From Rheinheimera sp. (GTDB lineage Bacteria > Pseudomonadota > Gammaproteobacteria > Enterobacterales > Alteromonadaceae), in NCBI RefSeq assembly GCF_020217005.1, contig NZ_JAIWOI010000270.1:1-10000 (forward strand): a stretch of DNA of 10,000 nucleotides, in the 5' to 3' direction. Numbering within the stretch: the stretch's first letter is position 1; each line of letters opens with the position of its first letter. Positions 1 to 5,867 of the stretch are shown here, one piece after another. The position numbers were made by a program, and so were the translations under genes. The notes below the pieces were generated by a model. The model worked only from the letters and a program-made list of their open reading frames with translations. It searched no databases and was not told where the DNA came from.

Positions 1-378
1 GATAAACGTATTAGCAGAGCCATAGATCAGGCGTTGTTTGTACCTCCTGAAGATTTTGAACAGGTAGACTCAGCAGTGCTTCTGAGTTTTCAGAATGCTA
101 TCTGGCAATTGCTGTATGCGCAGGACTACATGGACGGCATTTTAGATACCCTGAAAAGAGGGGGGGATACTGCCAATAACGCTGCAGTTGCAGGCGCATT
201 ATTGGGTGCCTGCTACGGCGTGGCAGAGGTGCCTGAACTACTCAGAAACGCCATCACACATTGCAGGCCTCTAAAAGGTCAGTTTGGCGTGCGTCAACCC
301 CGACCAGAATGTTGCTGGGCGAATGAAATTGAATATTTAACTGAACAGATCCTGATGGGCACAAAAAAGCCGGCGTAG
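1..378 (+). CDS. ADP-ribosylglycohydrolase-family protein, C-terminal part (5' end outside window)
   Basis: The frame is open from base 1 (D-K-R-I-S-R-A-I-D...) to TAG at 376-378, giving 125 residues of a protein that starts upstream of the window. The TTG at 34 is not a credible start because the frame continues before it. The diagnostic stretch is G-G-D-T-A-N-N-A-A-V-A-G-A-L-L-G-A near residues 54-70, the C-terminal helix motif of the ADP-ribosylglycohydrolase (DraG/ARH) fold. It is followed by a C-R-P-x-x-G-x-x-G-V-R-x-P-R-P segment and a final helix. Family members remove ADP-ribose from proteins or small molecules using two magnesium ions bound partly by the G-G-D-T-D-T motif. Here the second Asp and second Thr are Ala and Asn, so the usual metal site is altered. 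The substrate cannot be told from this fragment. The family call is fairly firm; catalytic activity is uncertain. Confidence 0.8.
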   Translation, partial: DKRISRAIDQALFVPPEDFEQVDSAVLLSFQNAIWQLLYAQDYMDGILDTLKRGGDTANNAAVAGALLGACYGVAEVPELLRNAITHCRPLKGQFGVRQPRPECCWANEIEYLTEQILMGTKKPA

Positions 379-388
379 CCGGCTTTTT
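363..388. terminator. bidirectional intrinsic terminator between convergent genes
   Basis: This is a perfect inverted repeat: AAAAA-GCCGGC, loop GTA (375-377), GCCGGC-TTTTT. It gives a GC-rich 6-bp core extended by five A:T pairs, with a T-run on whichever strand is read. It sits between the partial glycohydrolase gene (+) and fur (-), so it can end both transcripts. The TAG stop codon (376-378) of the plus-strand gene lies in the loop and first stem base. Confidence 0.9.
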
Positions 389-405
389 ACCCTATGGCGA
401 ATGCA

Positions 406-846
406 TTATTTCGTGTTACGGTTCTCTTCACAGGACTTCTTGTCCACACATTCACCGTACAGATATAAGCTGTGATGTGTCAGCTTGATACCGTTTTTCT
501 CAGAAATCTCCAGCTGCTTACGCTCTATATCGTCATCTTCAAATTCAATGACTTTGCCGCAGTTTAAACAAACCAAATGGTCGTGGTGATCCATACGGCT
601 TAACTCGAATACCGACTTACCACCTTCAAAATGATGGCGGGTGACAATGCCGGCATCGTCAAATTGGTTTAATACACGATAAACAGTAGCCAGACCAATA
701 TCTTCGCCTAACTCAAGCAAAATCTTATATACATCTTCCGCACTAATGTGCTGATGGTTAGGATCTTGCAAAATATCGAGGATTTTCACTCGTGGCAAAG
801 TGACCTTGAGGCCTGCTTTACGTAATTCGGTATTATGATCTGACAT
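406..846 (-). CDS. fur: Ferric uptake regulator Fur
   Basis: A 146-residue protein of normal Fur length. The N-terminal winged-helix DNA-binding domain (about 1-82) carries the recognition-helix sequence G-L-A-T-V-Y-R-V-L-N at 51-60. The C-terminal dimerisation and metal domain starts at H-H-D-H (87-90). Regulatory-site ligands of the family are present: H33, E81, H88, H90. The structural zinc pair C93-x-x-C96 is intact, and a second pair is C133/C139, spaced one residue wider than in E. coli. Fur dimers with Fe2+ bind 19-bp Fur boxes and repress iron acquisition genes. The ATG at 844-846 matches the usual M-S-D-x-N N-terminus; the ribosome site is weak (AAAGAG about 13 bases upstream). Unlike E. 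coli, fldA is not the immediate upstream neighbour: a divergent DUF4442 gene lies between. Confidence 0.97.
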   Translation of the reverse strand: MSDHNTELRKAGLKVTLPRVKILDILQDPNHQHISAEDVYKILLELGEDIGLATVYRVLNQFDDAGIVTRHHFEGGKSVFELSRMDHHDHLVCLNCGKVIEFEDDDIERKQLEISEKNGIKLTHHSLYLYGECVDKKSCEENRNTK

Positions 847-864
847 GGACAGTTCTACTCTTTC

Positions 865-875
865 TTGAATTTCAA
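865..875. repeat. short inverted repeat at the fur transcription start
   Basis: TTGAA-T-TTCAA is a perfect 5-1-5 inverted repeat lying just downstream of the fur -10 box, about where transcription would begin. It could be a small operator. It is short and AT-rich, so chance is a real alternative. Confidence 0.25.
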
Positions 876-878
876 TTG

Positions 879-906
879 ATTATAAGGCCATTAACGACAG
901 AAGCAA
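879..906 (-). promoter_or_regulatory. candidate fur promoter
   Basis: Read on the minus strand there is a perfect -10 TATAAT (884 to 879) with a weak -35 TTGCTT (906 to 901) 16 bp upstream, leaving a leader of about 25-30 bases before the fur ATG. The bases across the -10 (A-T-A-A-T-C-A) resemble part of a Fur box, but overall agreement with the 19-bp consensus is only about half, so autoregulation is possible but not shown. Confidence 0.5.
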
Positions 907-939
907 CCTATAAATCTGCGCCTTGCTGAGGGGAAAGCG

Positions 940-968
940 CAGACAAAGCACGAACGAGGCGTTAGAAT
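940..968 (+). promoter_or_regulatory. candidate promoter of the DUF4442 gene
   Basis: CAGACA (940-945, 4 of 6 to the -35 consensus) and TAGAAT (963-968, 5 of 6 to the -10 consensus) are separated by 17 bp, placing the start near 975 and leaving a leader of about 25 bases. The -35 lies on one arm of an inverted repeat (915-921 with 937-943). Assignment is by eye only. Confidence 0.4.
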
Positions 969-999
969 TCGCCTAAAGAGGTCTTACCAGAGGTAGCTT

Positions 1000-1467
1000 A
1001 TGCGTTGGGCATTTAACCCGGCCGTGATGCGGCATTTATTAAATTTGTGGCCACCGTTTTTTTTTACTGGCATCAAAGTAGTGGAGTTGGCACAGGATTA
1101 CAGATATTGCAAAGTGATACTAAAAAACCGTGCTTGGACCCGCAATATCAATAGTAGTCAATTTGGCGGTTCTATGTTCGCAATGACAGACCCAATTTAT
1201 CCCTTGATGTTAATGGGGGCTTTAGGTAAAGAGTATATGGTGTGGGATAAGCAGGCTGACATTAATTACATTACGCCCGGGCGCGGTATGTTAAGCGCAG
1301 AGTTTGTGCTGTCAGACTTAGAGCTTGAACATATCAAACAACAAACTGAAGCAGGCAATAAATATTTTCCGGATTTTGTTGTACATGTGAAGGATACAAA
1401 AGGTGAATTGGTCTGCGAGGTAAAACGTAAGGTGTATATTCGTAAAAAACCAAAATACAGAGATTAG
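1000..1467 (+). CDS. DUF4442 domain protein, thioesterase-like hotdog fold
   Basis: A 155-residue soluble protein, no signal peptide or membrane segment. The family's landmark is seen at residues 54-65, Q-F-G-G-S-M-F-A-M-T-D-P, followed by V-W-D-K at 81-84 and R-G-M-L-S-A-E-F at 95-102. This matches the DUF4442 family, which is related to PaaI/YiiD-type hotdog thioesterases; the segment before S58 occupies the place of the active-site helix entrance in that fold. The C-terminus is basic (K-R-K-V-Y-I-R-K-K-P-K). Substrate is unknown; an acyl-CoA or acyl-ACP thioester is the family-based guess. The ATG at 1000 is supported by AGAGG at 989-993, six bases away. It stands alone, divergent from fur and convergent with fldA, which is unusual placement between that pair. 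Confidence 0.85.
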   Translation: MRWAFNPAVMRHLLNLWPPFFFTGIKVVELAQDYRYCKVILKNRAWTRNINSSQFGGSMFAMTDPIYPLMLMGALGKEYMVWDKQADINYITPGRGMLSAEFVLSDLELEHIKQQTEAGNKYFPDFVVHVKDTKGELVCEVKRKVYIRKKPKYRD

Positions 1468-1480
1468 AGGATTTAGCGGC

Positions 1481-1511
1481 AAAAAGGGGCAAAGACCGGA
1501 CTCTGCCCCTT
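1481..1511 (-). terminator. terminator behind fldA
   Basis: An 8-bp inverted repeat, AAGGGGCA (1484-1491) and TGCCCCTT (1504-1511), with a 12-base loop. Read on the minus strand the stem is followed by TTTTT (1485-1481), a normal intrinsic terminator starting five bases past the fldA stop codon. Read on the plus strand the T-run is poor, so it may end the DUF4442 transcript only weakly. Confidence 0.8.
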
Positions 1512-1516
1512 GTAAA

Positions 1517-2047
1517 TTATAAAGCTTCCAGCTCTTTTAAGCTCAGCTCATCATAAATCTGCTTACACCATTGCTTGACGCGTTGCTCAGTCAATTCAGG
1601 CTGACGGTCTTCATCTATGCCTAGACCAACAAAATGATCGTTATCCGTCAGTGCTTTGGATGCAACAAAGTTATAACCTTTGGTTGGCCAATGCCCAACA
1701 ATAATCGCCCCTTTTGGCTCGATAATATCGCGTAAAGTCCCCATAGCATCGAGGAAATATTCGGCATAATCTTCCTGATCACCGCAGCCAAAAATTGCCA
1801 CTAACTTGTTGTTGAAGTCGATGTGTTCCAGCTCAGGGAAAAAATCATCCCAGTCACATTGGGCTTCGCCGTAATACCAGGTTGGAATGCCCAACAGCAA
1901 CAAATCATAACTGGCGATTTGTTCCTTTGTACTTTTGGCAATATCCATCACGTCAAACAAATGCTTGCCCAGCTCTTTTTGAATCATTTTAGCGATATGT
2001 TCAGTGTTGCCTGTATCGCTTCCAAAAAATATACCTACTGTTGCCAT
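1517..2047 (-). CDS. fldA: Flavodoxin FldA (long-chain type)
   Basis: A 176-residue acidic protein of the same length as E. coli FldA. It binds one FMN and carries electrons at low potential, for example to radical-SAM enzymes and in place of ferredoxin when iron is scarce. The FMN phosphate loop is G-S-D-T-G-N-T-E at residues 9-16. The two aromatic residues that sandwich the flavin ring are W57 (T-W-Y-Y-G-E) and Y94 (G-D-Q-E-D-Y). The segment around 118-140 is the extra loop that marks long-chain flavodoxins. The ATG at 2045-2047 is preceded by AGAAGG eight bases upstream. It follows ybfE with a 12-base gap and is the last gene of a minus-strand cluster, before a terminator. No clear Fur box is visible in front of the cluster. 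Confidence 0.97.
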   Translation of the reverse strand: MATVGIFFGSDTGNTEHIAKMIQKELGKHLFDVMDIAKSTKEQIASYDLLLLGIPTWYYGEAQCDWDDFFPELEHIDFNNKLVAIFGCGDQEDYAEYFLDAMGTLRDIIEPKGAIIVGHWPTKGYNFVASKALTDNDHFVGLGIDEDRQPELTEQRVKQWCKQIYDELSLKELEAL

Positions 2048-2059
2048 AACTTTCGCCTT

Positions 2060-2332
2060 CTACCTGGTCAACGCTTGTTCTAAAACCCATTCTATATAGG
2101 CGCTACGTGTCATATTCTGCTGCTGTGCAGACAGACTCAGTTGTTCGTACAACTGCTCTGACACTTTGCACTCTATACGCTTTAAACCTTTACTTCGATC
2201 GCGTTTGATTTGATTGCGCTTGTTAAGCTTTAACTGTTCTTCCCGCGGCAGAGGGTTAGTCCTTGGCCGACCGGGACGTTTTTCATGCGCAAACAAATCT
2301 ATGGTTGTGCGATCTGTGGCTATTTTAGCCAT
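2060..2332 (-). CDS. ybfE: YbfE, RepB/CopB-like small DNA-binding protein
   Basis: A 90-residue basic protein matching E. coli YbfE from its first residues (M-A-K-x-x-T-D-R-T-T-x-D-L-F-A-H-E). E. coli YbfE is described as LexA-regulated and resembles the plasmid copy-number repressor CopB. The N-terminal half is very basic and contains R-P-G-R-P-R at 19-24, an AT-hook-like G-R-P core. Residues about 50-88 (start L-K-R-I-E-C-K-V, end Y-I-E-W-V-L-E-Q-A-L) have the strand-helix-helix pattern of ribbon-helix-helix proteins. A GTG at 2341 would add three residues, but it is part of the Shine-Dalgarno GAGGTG, which lies seven bases before the ATG at 2330-2332; the ATG is therefore chosen. It lies 14 bases after the DUF2788 gene and 12 before fldA, so one transcript is likely. 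Its target is unknown. Confidence 0.9.
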   Translation of the reverse strand: MAKIATDRTTIDLFAHEKRPGRPRTNPLPREEQLKLNKRNQIKRDRSKGLKRIECKVSEQLYEQLSLSAQQQNMTRSAYIEWVLEQALTR

Positions 2333-2346
2333 GTCGCGCACCTCAT

Positions 2347-2544
2347 TTATTCGACAAAATACTCAAAAATCACCTTAGCAACAAAAACTGCAGGCGACAA
2401 AAACAACACTAACCAGACAAAAACCTTGCCAAATCTTGGAGCATTGCTTTTTTTCAACACATCCCAAATTGCCATCACAATAAACAGATACAGGGCACCA
2501 ATACCCAGAAAAAGACCCAGAGTCTCAAACTGCTCAATACTCAT
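2347..2544 (-). CDS. DUF2788 family small inner-membrane protein
   Basis: A 65-residue protein beginning M-S-I-E-Q-F-E, typical of DUF2788. Two hydrophobic segments, about 8-28 and 41-60, are joined by a charged loop (K-K-S-N-A-P-R-F-G-K at 31-40) that is likely cytoplasmic by the positive-inside rule. No function is known for the family. It is translated just before ybfE and fldA, and the three genes are spaced tightly enough for one operon. The ATG at 2542-2544 has GGG about five bases upstream as a modest ribosome site. The family assignment rests on size, the N-terminus and the two-helix layout. Confidence 0.8.
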   Translation of the reverse strand: MSIEQFETLGLFLGIGALYLFIVMAIWDVLKKSNAPRFGKVFVWLVLFLSPAVFVAKVIFEYFVE

Positions 2545-2574
2545 ATCGACCCATAGCCTGAAAAAATTGCGCGC

Positions 2575-2583
2575 ACTATAGCA
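2575..2583 (-). promoter_or_regulatory. candidate extended -10 promoter for DUF2788-ybfE-fldA
   Basis: On the minus strand TGC-TATAGT forms an extended -10 element in the 63-bp gap behind ybfF, about 30 bases before the DUF2788 start codon. No good -35 is seen, which extended -10 promoters tolerate. The CTGT that overlaps it has no ACAG partner eight bases on, so this is not a full LexA box. No terminator follows ybfF, so read-through from ybfF is also possible. Confidence 0.45.
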
Positions 2584-2607
2584 CAGTTTTATTAGGAATT
2601 AATTGCG

Positions 2608-3369
2608 TTAACTCAATAAAAAATCTGTGACTATTTTACTGAATGCCACTGGCTTTTCGGCATGCAGCCAATGACCTGTACCCATAATAACTTTAGCTTT
2701 GCTCGTAGGGAAAAGTTGCAAAATCACGCTTTGATGTTCGGGCAGCAAATAATCTGAATCTGCCCCCTTTATGAAGAGCGTAGGGCCAGTAAAGGGGCCT
2801 TTGCTTTCTGGCGCTTTTAATAATTCCTGATAATTGGCGATCAGTGCTTTGATATTAAAACGCCAACGGAATTGGTCGCCTTCTTTATATAAACTTTTCA
2901 GTAAAAATTGCCGGACACCAGTCTCAGTGATAGTTAAGGCAAGCTGCTGATCAGCCTGTTGTCTGCTGCGGATCTGATCAAGATTTATACTTTCCAGAGC
3001 GGATAATATTTCAAGGTGCCTTGGTCTGTTTTGCACCGGCGATATATCCGCCAGTATTAGTTTGCTGACCCTTGTTGGATAACGCAGCGCAAACTCCATT
3101 GAAATTTTTCCCCCCATTGAATGGCCTAACAAAACAACTTGATCCAACCCCAAATGATCCAGAGTGTCTTTGATATCTTCTGCCATCAGCGCATAGGACA
3201 TGTTATCGTGCCAACCAGAACGGCCATGATTACGCATATCAAGATTAACCACTTGCCATTGATCTGCTAAAGCACGGGCAATTACGCCAAGGTTTTCGTA
3301 ACTACCAAAAAGGCCGTGGATCAATACAATAGCTTGACCTTGGCCTGTGATCTCGGTATGTAATATCAT
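2608..3369 (-). CDS. ybfF: YbfF, alpha/beta-hydrolase esterase
   Basis: A 253-residue single-domain alpha/beta hydrolase, the usual YbfF length. The oxyanion region is H-G-L-F-G-S at 18-23 and the nucleophile elbow is G-H-S-M-G-G at 82-87, with S84 as nucleophile. The catalytic His is H233 in G-T-G-H-W-L-H. The acid may be D108 (L-A-D-I-S-P), the YbfF-type position, or D204/D206 at the more common site; sequence alone does not decide. E. coli YbfF hydrolyses short-chain and acyl-CoA esters in vitro; the natural substrate is not known. ATG at 3367-3369 fits the short family N-terminus, with GGAAAA about eight bases upstream. It is divergent from seqA, the arrangement seen in E. coli. A Fur-box-like sequence overlaps the start codon. 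Confidence 0.93.
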   Translation of the reverse strand: MILHTEITGQGQAIVLIHGLFGSYENLGVIARALADQWQVVNLDMRNHGRSGWHDNMSYALMAEDIKDTLDHLGLDQVVLLGHSMGGKISMEFALRYPTRVSKLILADISPVQNRPRHLEILSALESINLDQIRSRQQADQQLALTITETGVRQFLLKSLYKEGDQFRWRFNIKALIANYQELLKAPESKGPFTGPTLFIKGADSDYLLPEHQSVILQLFPTSKAKVIMGTGHWLHAEKPVAFSKIVTDFLLS

Positions 3370-3453
3370 TATTTTTTCCGACTTAACGACCAGACTTTAC
3401 AACAAAGGGCATGGTATCAAAACTGCTGGCTGGCGTCAGCGACTATGTATTTA

Positions 3454-3459
3454 TATAAT
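3454..3459 (+). promoter_or_regulatory. candidate seqA -10 element
   Basis: A perfect TATAAT lies 30 bases before the seqA ATG. The matching -35 region (about 3430-3436, TGGCG) is poor, which suggests a weak or activated promoter. If used, transcription starts near 3466. This excludes the upstream in-frame ATG at 3445 as a start and supports the one at 3490. Confidence 0.5.
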
Positions 3460-3489
3460 GGCTTCACACTAAAAACGCGGAATAACTTC

Positions 3490-4056
3490 ATGAAAACCAT
3501 CGAAATAGATGACGACCTTTATCAATTTATCGCCAGTCAGACCCAACAGATTGGTGAAAGCGCCTCTGATATTCTGCGCCGTTTACTGATTGTTAGTCTG
3601 ACTGAAGCTCAGGCTCCTGCTGTGCCAGCTGCAAAAGTTGTAACTAAGGCCACCTCTGAAGTCATACCTCAGCCTTTGGCACAAAAGCCTGTGGTAACAA
3701 CAGCTGCCGCAGAAAAATCTGGCTCTGTGTTTGACTTTATTAGCCAACAGGATTTATCTGCTGAGCAAAGCGTGGTTGGACGCTTTTTGTTTATTTTATC
3801 GGCACTGTCCCGCGCTCATCGCGGTGATTTTGCTCAGGTACTCGAAATTAAAGGTCGTAACAGATTGTATTTTGGTCAATCTGAGGCTTGTTTATTGGAA
3901 GCGGGTAGCAGTACAAACCCTAAGCCAATACCAAATACAGATTTTTGGGTTATTACCAATTCCAATACGACACGTAAAAAAATGATGCTGACTGAAGTAG
4001 CTACAAAATTAGGCTACAGTTCAGCAGAGGTTGAACGGATCCGCGATTTGCTATAA
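3490..4056 (+). CDS. seqA: SeqA, negative modulator of replication initiation
   Basis: SeqA binds hemimethylated GATC sites, sequesters newly fired oriC and helps organise DNA behind the fork. The N-terminal multimerisation domain is clear: M-K-T-I-E-I-D-D-D-L-Y at the start and I-G-E-S-A-S-D-I-L-R-R at 21-31. A linker rich in Ala, Pro and Val spans about 39-78. The DNA-binding domain runs from about 93, with G-R-N-R-L-Y-F at 122-128 and N-S-N at 157-159; the latter matches the N-T-N loop that reads the methylated A in E. coli SeqA. Length is 188 residues against 181 in E. coli, the extra lying in the linker. An in-frame ATG at 3445 would add 15 residues foreign to the family and lies upstream of the likely transcript start. 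The stop codon is overlapped by the pgm Shine-Dalgarno, so the two genes are co-translated neighbours. Confidence 0.96.
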   Translation: MKTIEIDDDLYQFIASQTQQIGESASDILRRLLIVSLTEAQAPAVPAAKVVTKATSEVIPQPLAQKPVVTTAAAEKSGSVFDFISQQDLSAEQSVVGRFLFILSALSRAHRGDFAQVLEIKGRNRLYFGQSEACLLEAGSSTNPKPIPNTDFWVITNSNTTRKKMMLTEVATKLGYSSAEVERIRDLL

Positions 4057-4065
4057 GGAGAGTTT

Positions 4066-5712
4066 ATGTCTTTACATCCATTGGCTGGACAGACGGCACC
4101 GGCAGCCATGTTACCTAATATTGCGCAACTGATGGCAGCCTACTACAGTTTGACACCTGATGTGGCTGTGGCCAGTCAGCAGGTGAGTTTCGGCACGTCG
4201 GGACATAGAGGCGGTGCTTTAGTTAAATCCTTTAACGAAAACCACATTTTGGCCATAGTTCAGGCTGTAGCTGAATATCGCACGCAGCAAGGTTTCAGTG
4301 GTCCTTTGTTTCTCGGCAAAGATACTCATGGTCTATCTGAAGCTGCTTTCGTGAGTGCCTTGCAGGTGTTGATTGCCAATGGGGTAGAAACGCATATCCA
4401 ACAGGCAGGTGGTTTTACGCCAACGCCTGTAATCTCTCATGCGATTTTGGCTTATAACAAAGGCCGAACCGAGGGGCTGGCTGACGGCCTGATTATTACC
4501 CCTTCTCATAATCCACCAGAGGATGGTGGCATTAAGTACAATCCACCTCATGGTGGACCAGCTGATACAGACGTTACAGATTGGATCCAAAAGCGCGCTA
4601 ATGCACTTTTGGCTGCGCACTTAAATGAAGTCAAGTTAGTGAGTTATGAGGCTGCGTTGGCCTCGCCCTTATGTGTCAGCATCGACTATGTTCAGCCTTA
4701 TGTGGACGATCTGGCTAACGTTATAGATATGGCTGCCATAGCCAAAGCCGGAATAAAAATAGGAGTTGATCCTTTGGGGGGTTCCGGCATAGCGTTTTGG
4801 CCTGTGATCGCCAAAACTTATGGTCTGAATATCACTGTGGTTAATGATCGTGTTGACCCGGCTTTTAGCTTTATGCCTTTGGATAAAGATGGGAAAATCC
4901 GCATGGATTGTTCATCTGCCTATGCCATGGCAAACCTGATCCAGCTTAAAGATCAATTTGACGTTGCTATAGGTAATGATCCTGATTTTGACCGCCACGG
5001 AATAGTGACCCGAAGTGGGGGGTTGATGAATCCAAACCATTATCTGGCAGTGGCAATAAACTATTTGTTGAGTAACAGACCGCTTTGGTCGGCAGATTTA
5101 TTGATAGGTAAAACTCTGGTGTCTTCAGCGTTAATCGACAGAGTCACCGAAGGCCGTGGTCGTAAGGTTTACGAAGTACCTGTCGGTTTTAAATGGTTTG
5201 TTGAGGGACTGCACAAGGGCACAGTTGCCTTTGGTGGTGAAGAGAGTGCAGGAGCTAGTTTTCTGAGGTTTGATGGCACTGTCTGGTCAACAGATAAAGA
5301 CGGCTTTATTTTAGGTTTGCTGGCAGCAGAAATGCTGGCGAAAACCGGAGTTGACCCCTATCAGCAGTATCAGTCTTTGACCAAAGAGTTTGGTTCGCCC
5401 TTATATCGTCGTTTGGACGCATCAGCCTCGGCAGAACAAAAAGCCGCATTGAAAAACCTTGATGTCAGCAGTGTAAAACAAACTGAATTAGCCGGTGATG
5501 TAATTCTTGCGGTGCTGACAAAAGCACCGGGTAATGGAGCTAATATAGGTGGTGTAAAGGTCGTTACTAAGAATGGCTGGTTTGCTGCACGACCTTCTGG
5601 TACAGAAAATAGTTACAAAATTTATTTGGAAAGTTTCGTTGATCAGCACCATTTGATACAGCTTGAATCTGACGCCAAAGCCTTTGTGGATGCGGTTTTC
5701 TCTGCAATTTAA
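4066..5712 (+). CDS. pgm: Phosphoglucomutase (alpha-D-glucose specific)
   Basis: A 548-residue cytosolic enzyme that interconverts glucose-1-phosphate and glucose-6-phosphate through a phosphoserine. All four active-site loops of the phosphohexomutase superfamily are intact: phosphoserine loop T-P-S-H-N-P-P with S147; magnesium loop G-N-D-P-D-F-D-R at 303-310 (D305, D307, D309); sugar loop G-G-E-E-S at 390-394; phosphate-binding loop R-P-S-G-T-E at 509-514. F-G-T-S-G-H-R-G at 42-49 is the N-terminal signature. Length agrees with E. coli Pgm (546). The ATG at 4066 has a strong AAGGAG five bases upstream which overlaps the seqA stop codon. The seqA-pgm operon is the same as in Enterobacteria. 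A terminator follows, so glgP downstream likely has its own promoter although it acts in the same pathway. Confidence 0.97.
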   Translation: MSLHPLAGQTAPAAMLPNIAQLMAAYYSLTPDVAVASQQVSFGTSGHRGGALVKSFNENHILAIVQAVAEYRTQQGFSGPLFLGKDTHGLSEAAFVSALQVLIANGVETHIQQAGGFTPTPVISHAILAYNKGRTEGLADGLIITPSHNPPEDGGIKYNPPHGGPADTDVTDWIQKRANALLAAHLNEVKLVSYEAALASPLCVSIDYVQPYVDDLANVIDMAAIAKAGIKIGVDPLGGSGIAFWPVIAKTYGLNITVVNDRVDPAFSFMPLDKDGKIRMDCSSAYAMANLIQLKDQFDVAIGNDPDFDRHGIVTRSGGLMNPNHYLAVAINYLLSNRPLWSADLLIGKTLVSSALIDRVTEGRGRKVYEVPVGFKWFVEGLHKGTVAFGGEESAGASFLRFDGTVWSTDKDGFILGLLAAEMLAKTGVDPYQQYQSLTKEFGSPLYRRLDASASAEQKAALKNLDVSSVKQTELAGDVILAVLTKAPGNGANIGGVKVVTKNGWFAARPSGTENSYKIYLESFVDQHHLIQLESDAKAFVDAVFSAI

Positions 5713-5720
5713 GCCTCGAA

Positions 5721-5770
5721 AACAGCCTGTTAGCGTGTTGTAATAAAATTACGTTAGCAGGCTTTATTTC
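5721..5770 (+). terminator. terminator of the seqA-pgm operon
   Basis: AGCCTG (5724-5729) pairs with CAGGCT (5758-5763), and pairing continues inward through TTAGCG/CGTTAG with two G-U pairs. An inner hairpin GTAAT-AAA-ATTAC lies at the tip. The stem is followed by TTTATTTCT. It starts nine bases after the pgm stop codon. Confidence 0.75.
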
Positions 5771-5779
5771 TGCTATTTC

Positions 5780-5829
5780 TTGACTATTGCCCTTCGTTTT
5801 TGTAATTTTTCTACAACTATAGTTATAAA
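5780..5829 (+). promoter_or_regulatory. candidate glgP promoter region
   Basis: A good -35 TTGACT (5780-5785) is followed 15 bp later by TGTAAT (5801-5806, 5 of 6). A second reading pairs TTGTAA (5800-5805) with TATAAA (5824-5829) at 18 bp. The perfect palindrome AACTATAGTT (5815-5824) lies between and could be an operator. Which promoter is used cannot be told by eye. Confidence 0.4.
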
Positions 5830-5854
5830 AAAAAGCGGCTCACCGCTAAAAAAA
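5827..5854 (-). terminator. minus-strand terminator-like hairpin in the glgP leader
   Basis: AGCGG (5834-5838), loop CTCA, CCGCT (5843-5847), flanked by A-runs on both sides. Read on the minus strand it is a short GC-rich hairpin followed by eight T, the form of an intrinsic terminator, yet no minus-strand gene lies within 2.4 kb. On the plus strand it is a hairpin in the glgP leader ten bases before the GGGA ribosome site. Confidence 0.45.
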
Positions 5855-5867
5855 CCGGGATTTGGCA

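Noticed and set aside
1823..2083. Open frame of 86 codons antisense to fldA, with similar frames antisense to pgm, glgP and the DUF2788/ybfE genes
   Set aside because: They lie fully over well-recognised conserved genes, have no ribosome sites or family features, and their residue patterns look like reverse translations of the real genes.
2333..2341. GTG start adding three residues to YbfE
   Set aside because: The GTG is itself part of the GAGGTG ribosome-binding sequence for the ATG at 2332, and the family N-terminus is M-A-K.
2570..2590. Possible LexA box before the DUF2788-ybfE-fldA genes
   Set aside because: CTGT is present on the minus strand, but the partner eight bases later is GCGC instead of ACAG, so only a half-site is seen.
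3445..3489. Possible N-terminal extension of SeqA from the ATG at 3445
   Set aside because: SeqA proteins begin at M-K-T-I-E; the extra 15 residues resemble nothing in the family, and the TATAAT at 3454 lies inside them, so the codon would not be transcribed from that promoter.
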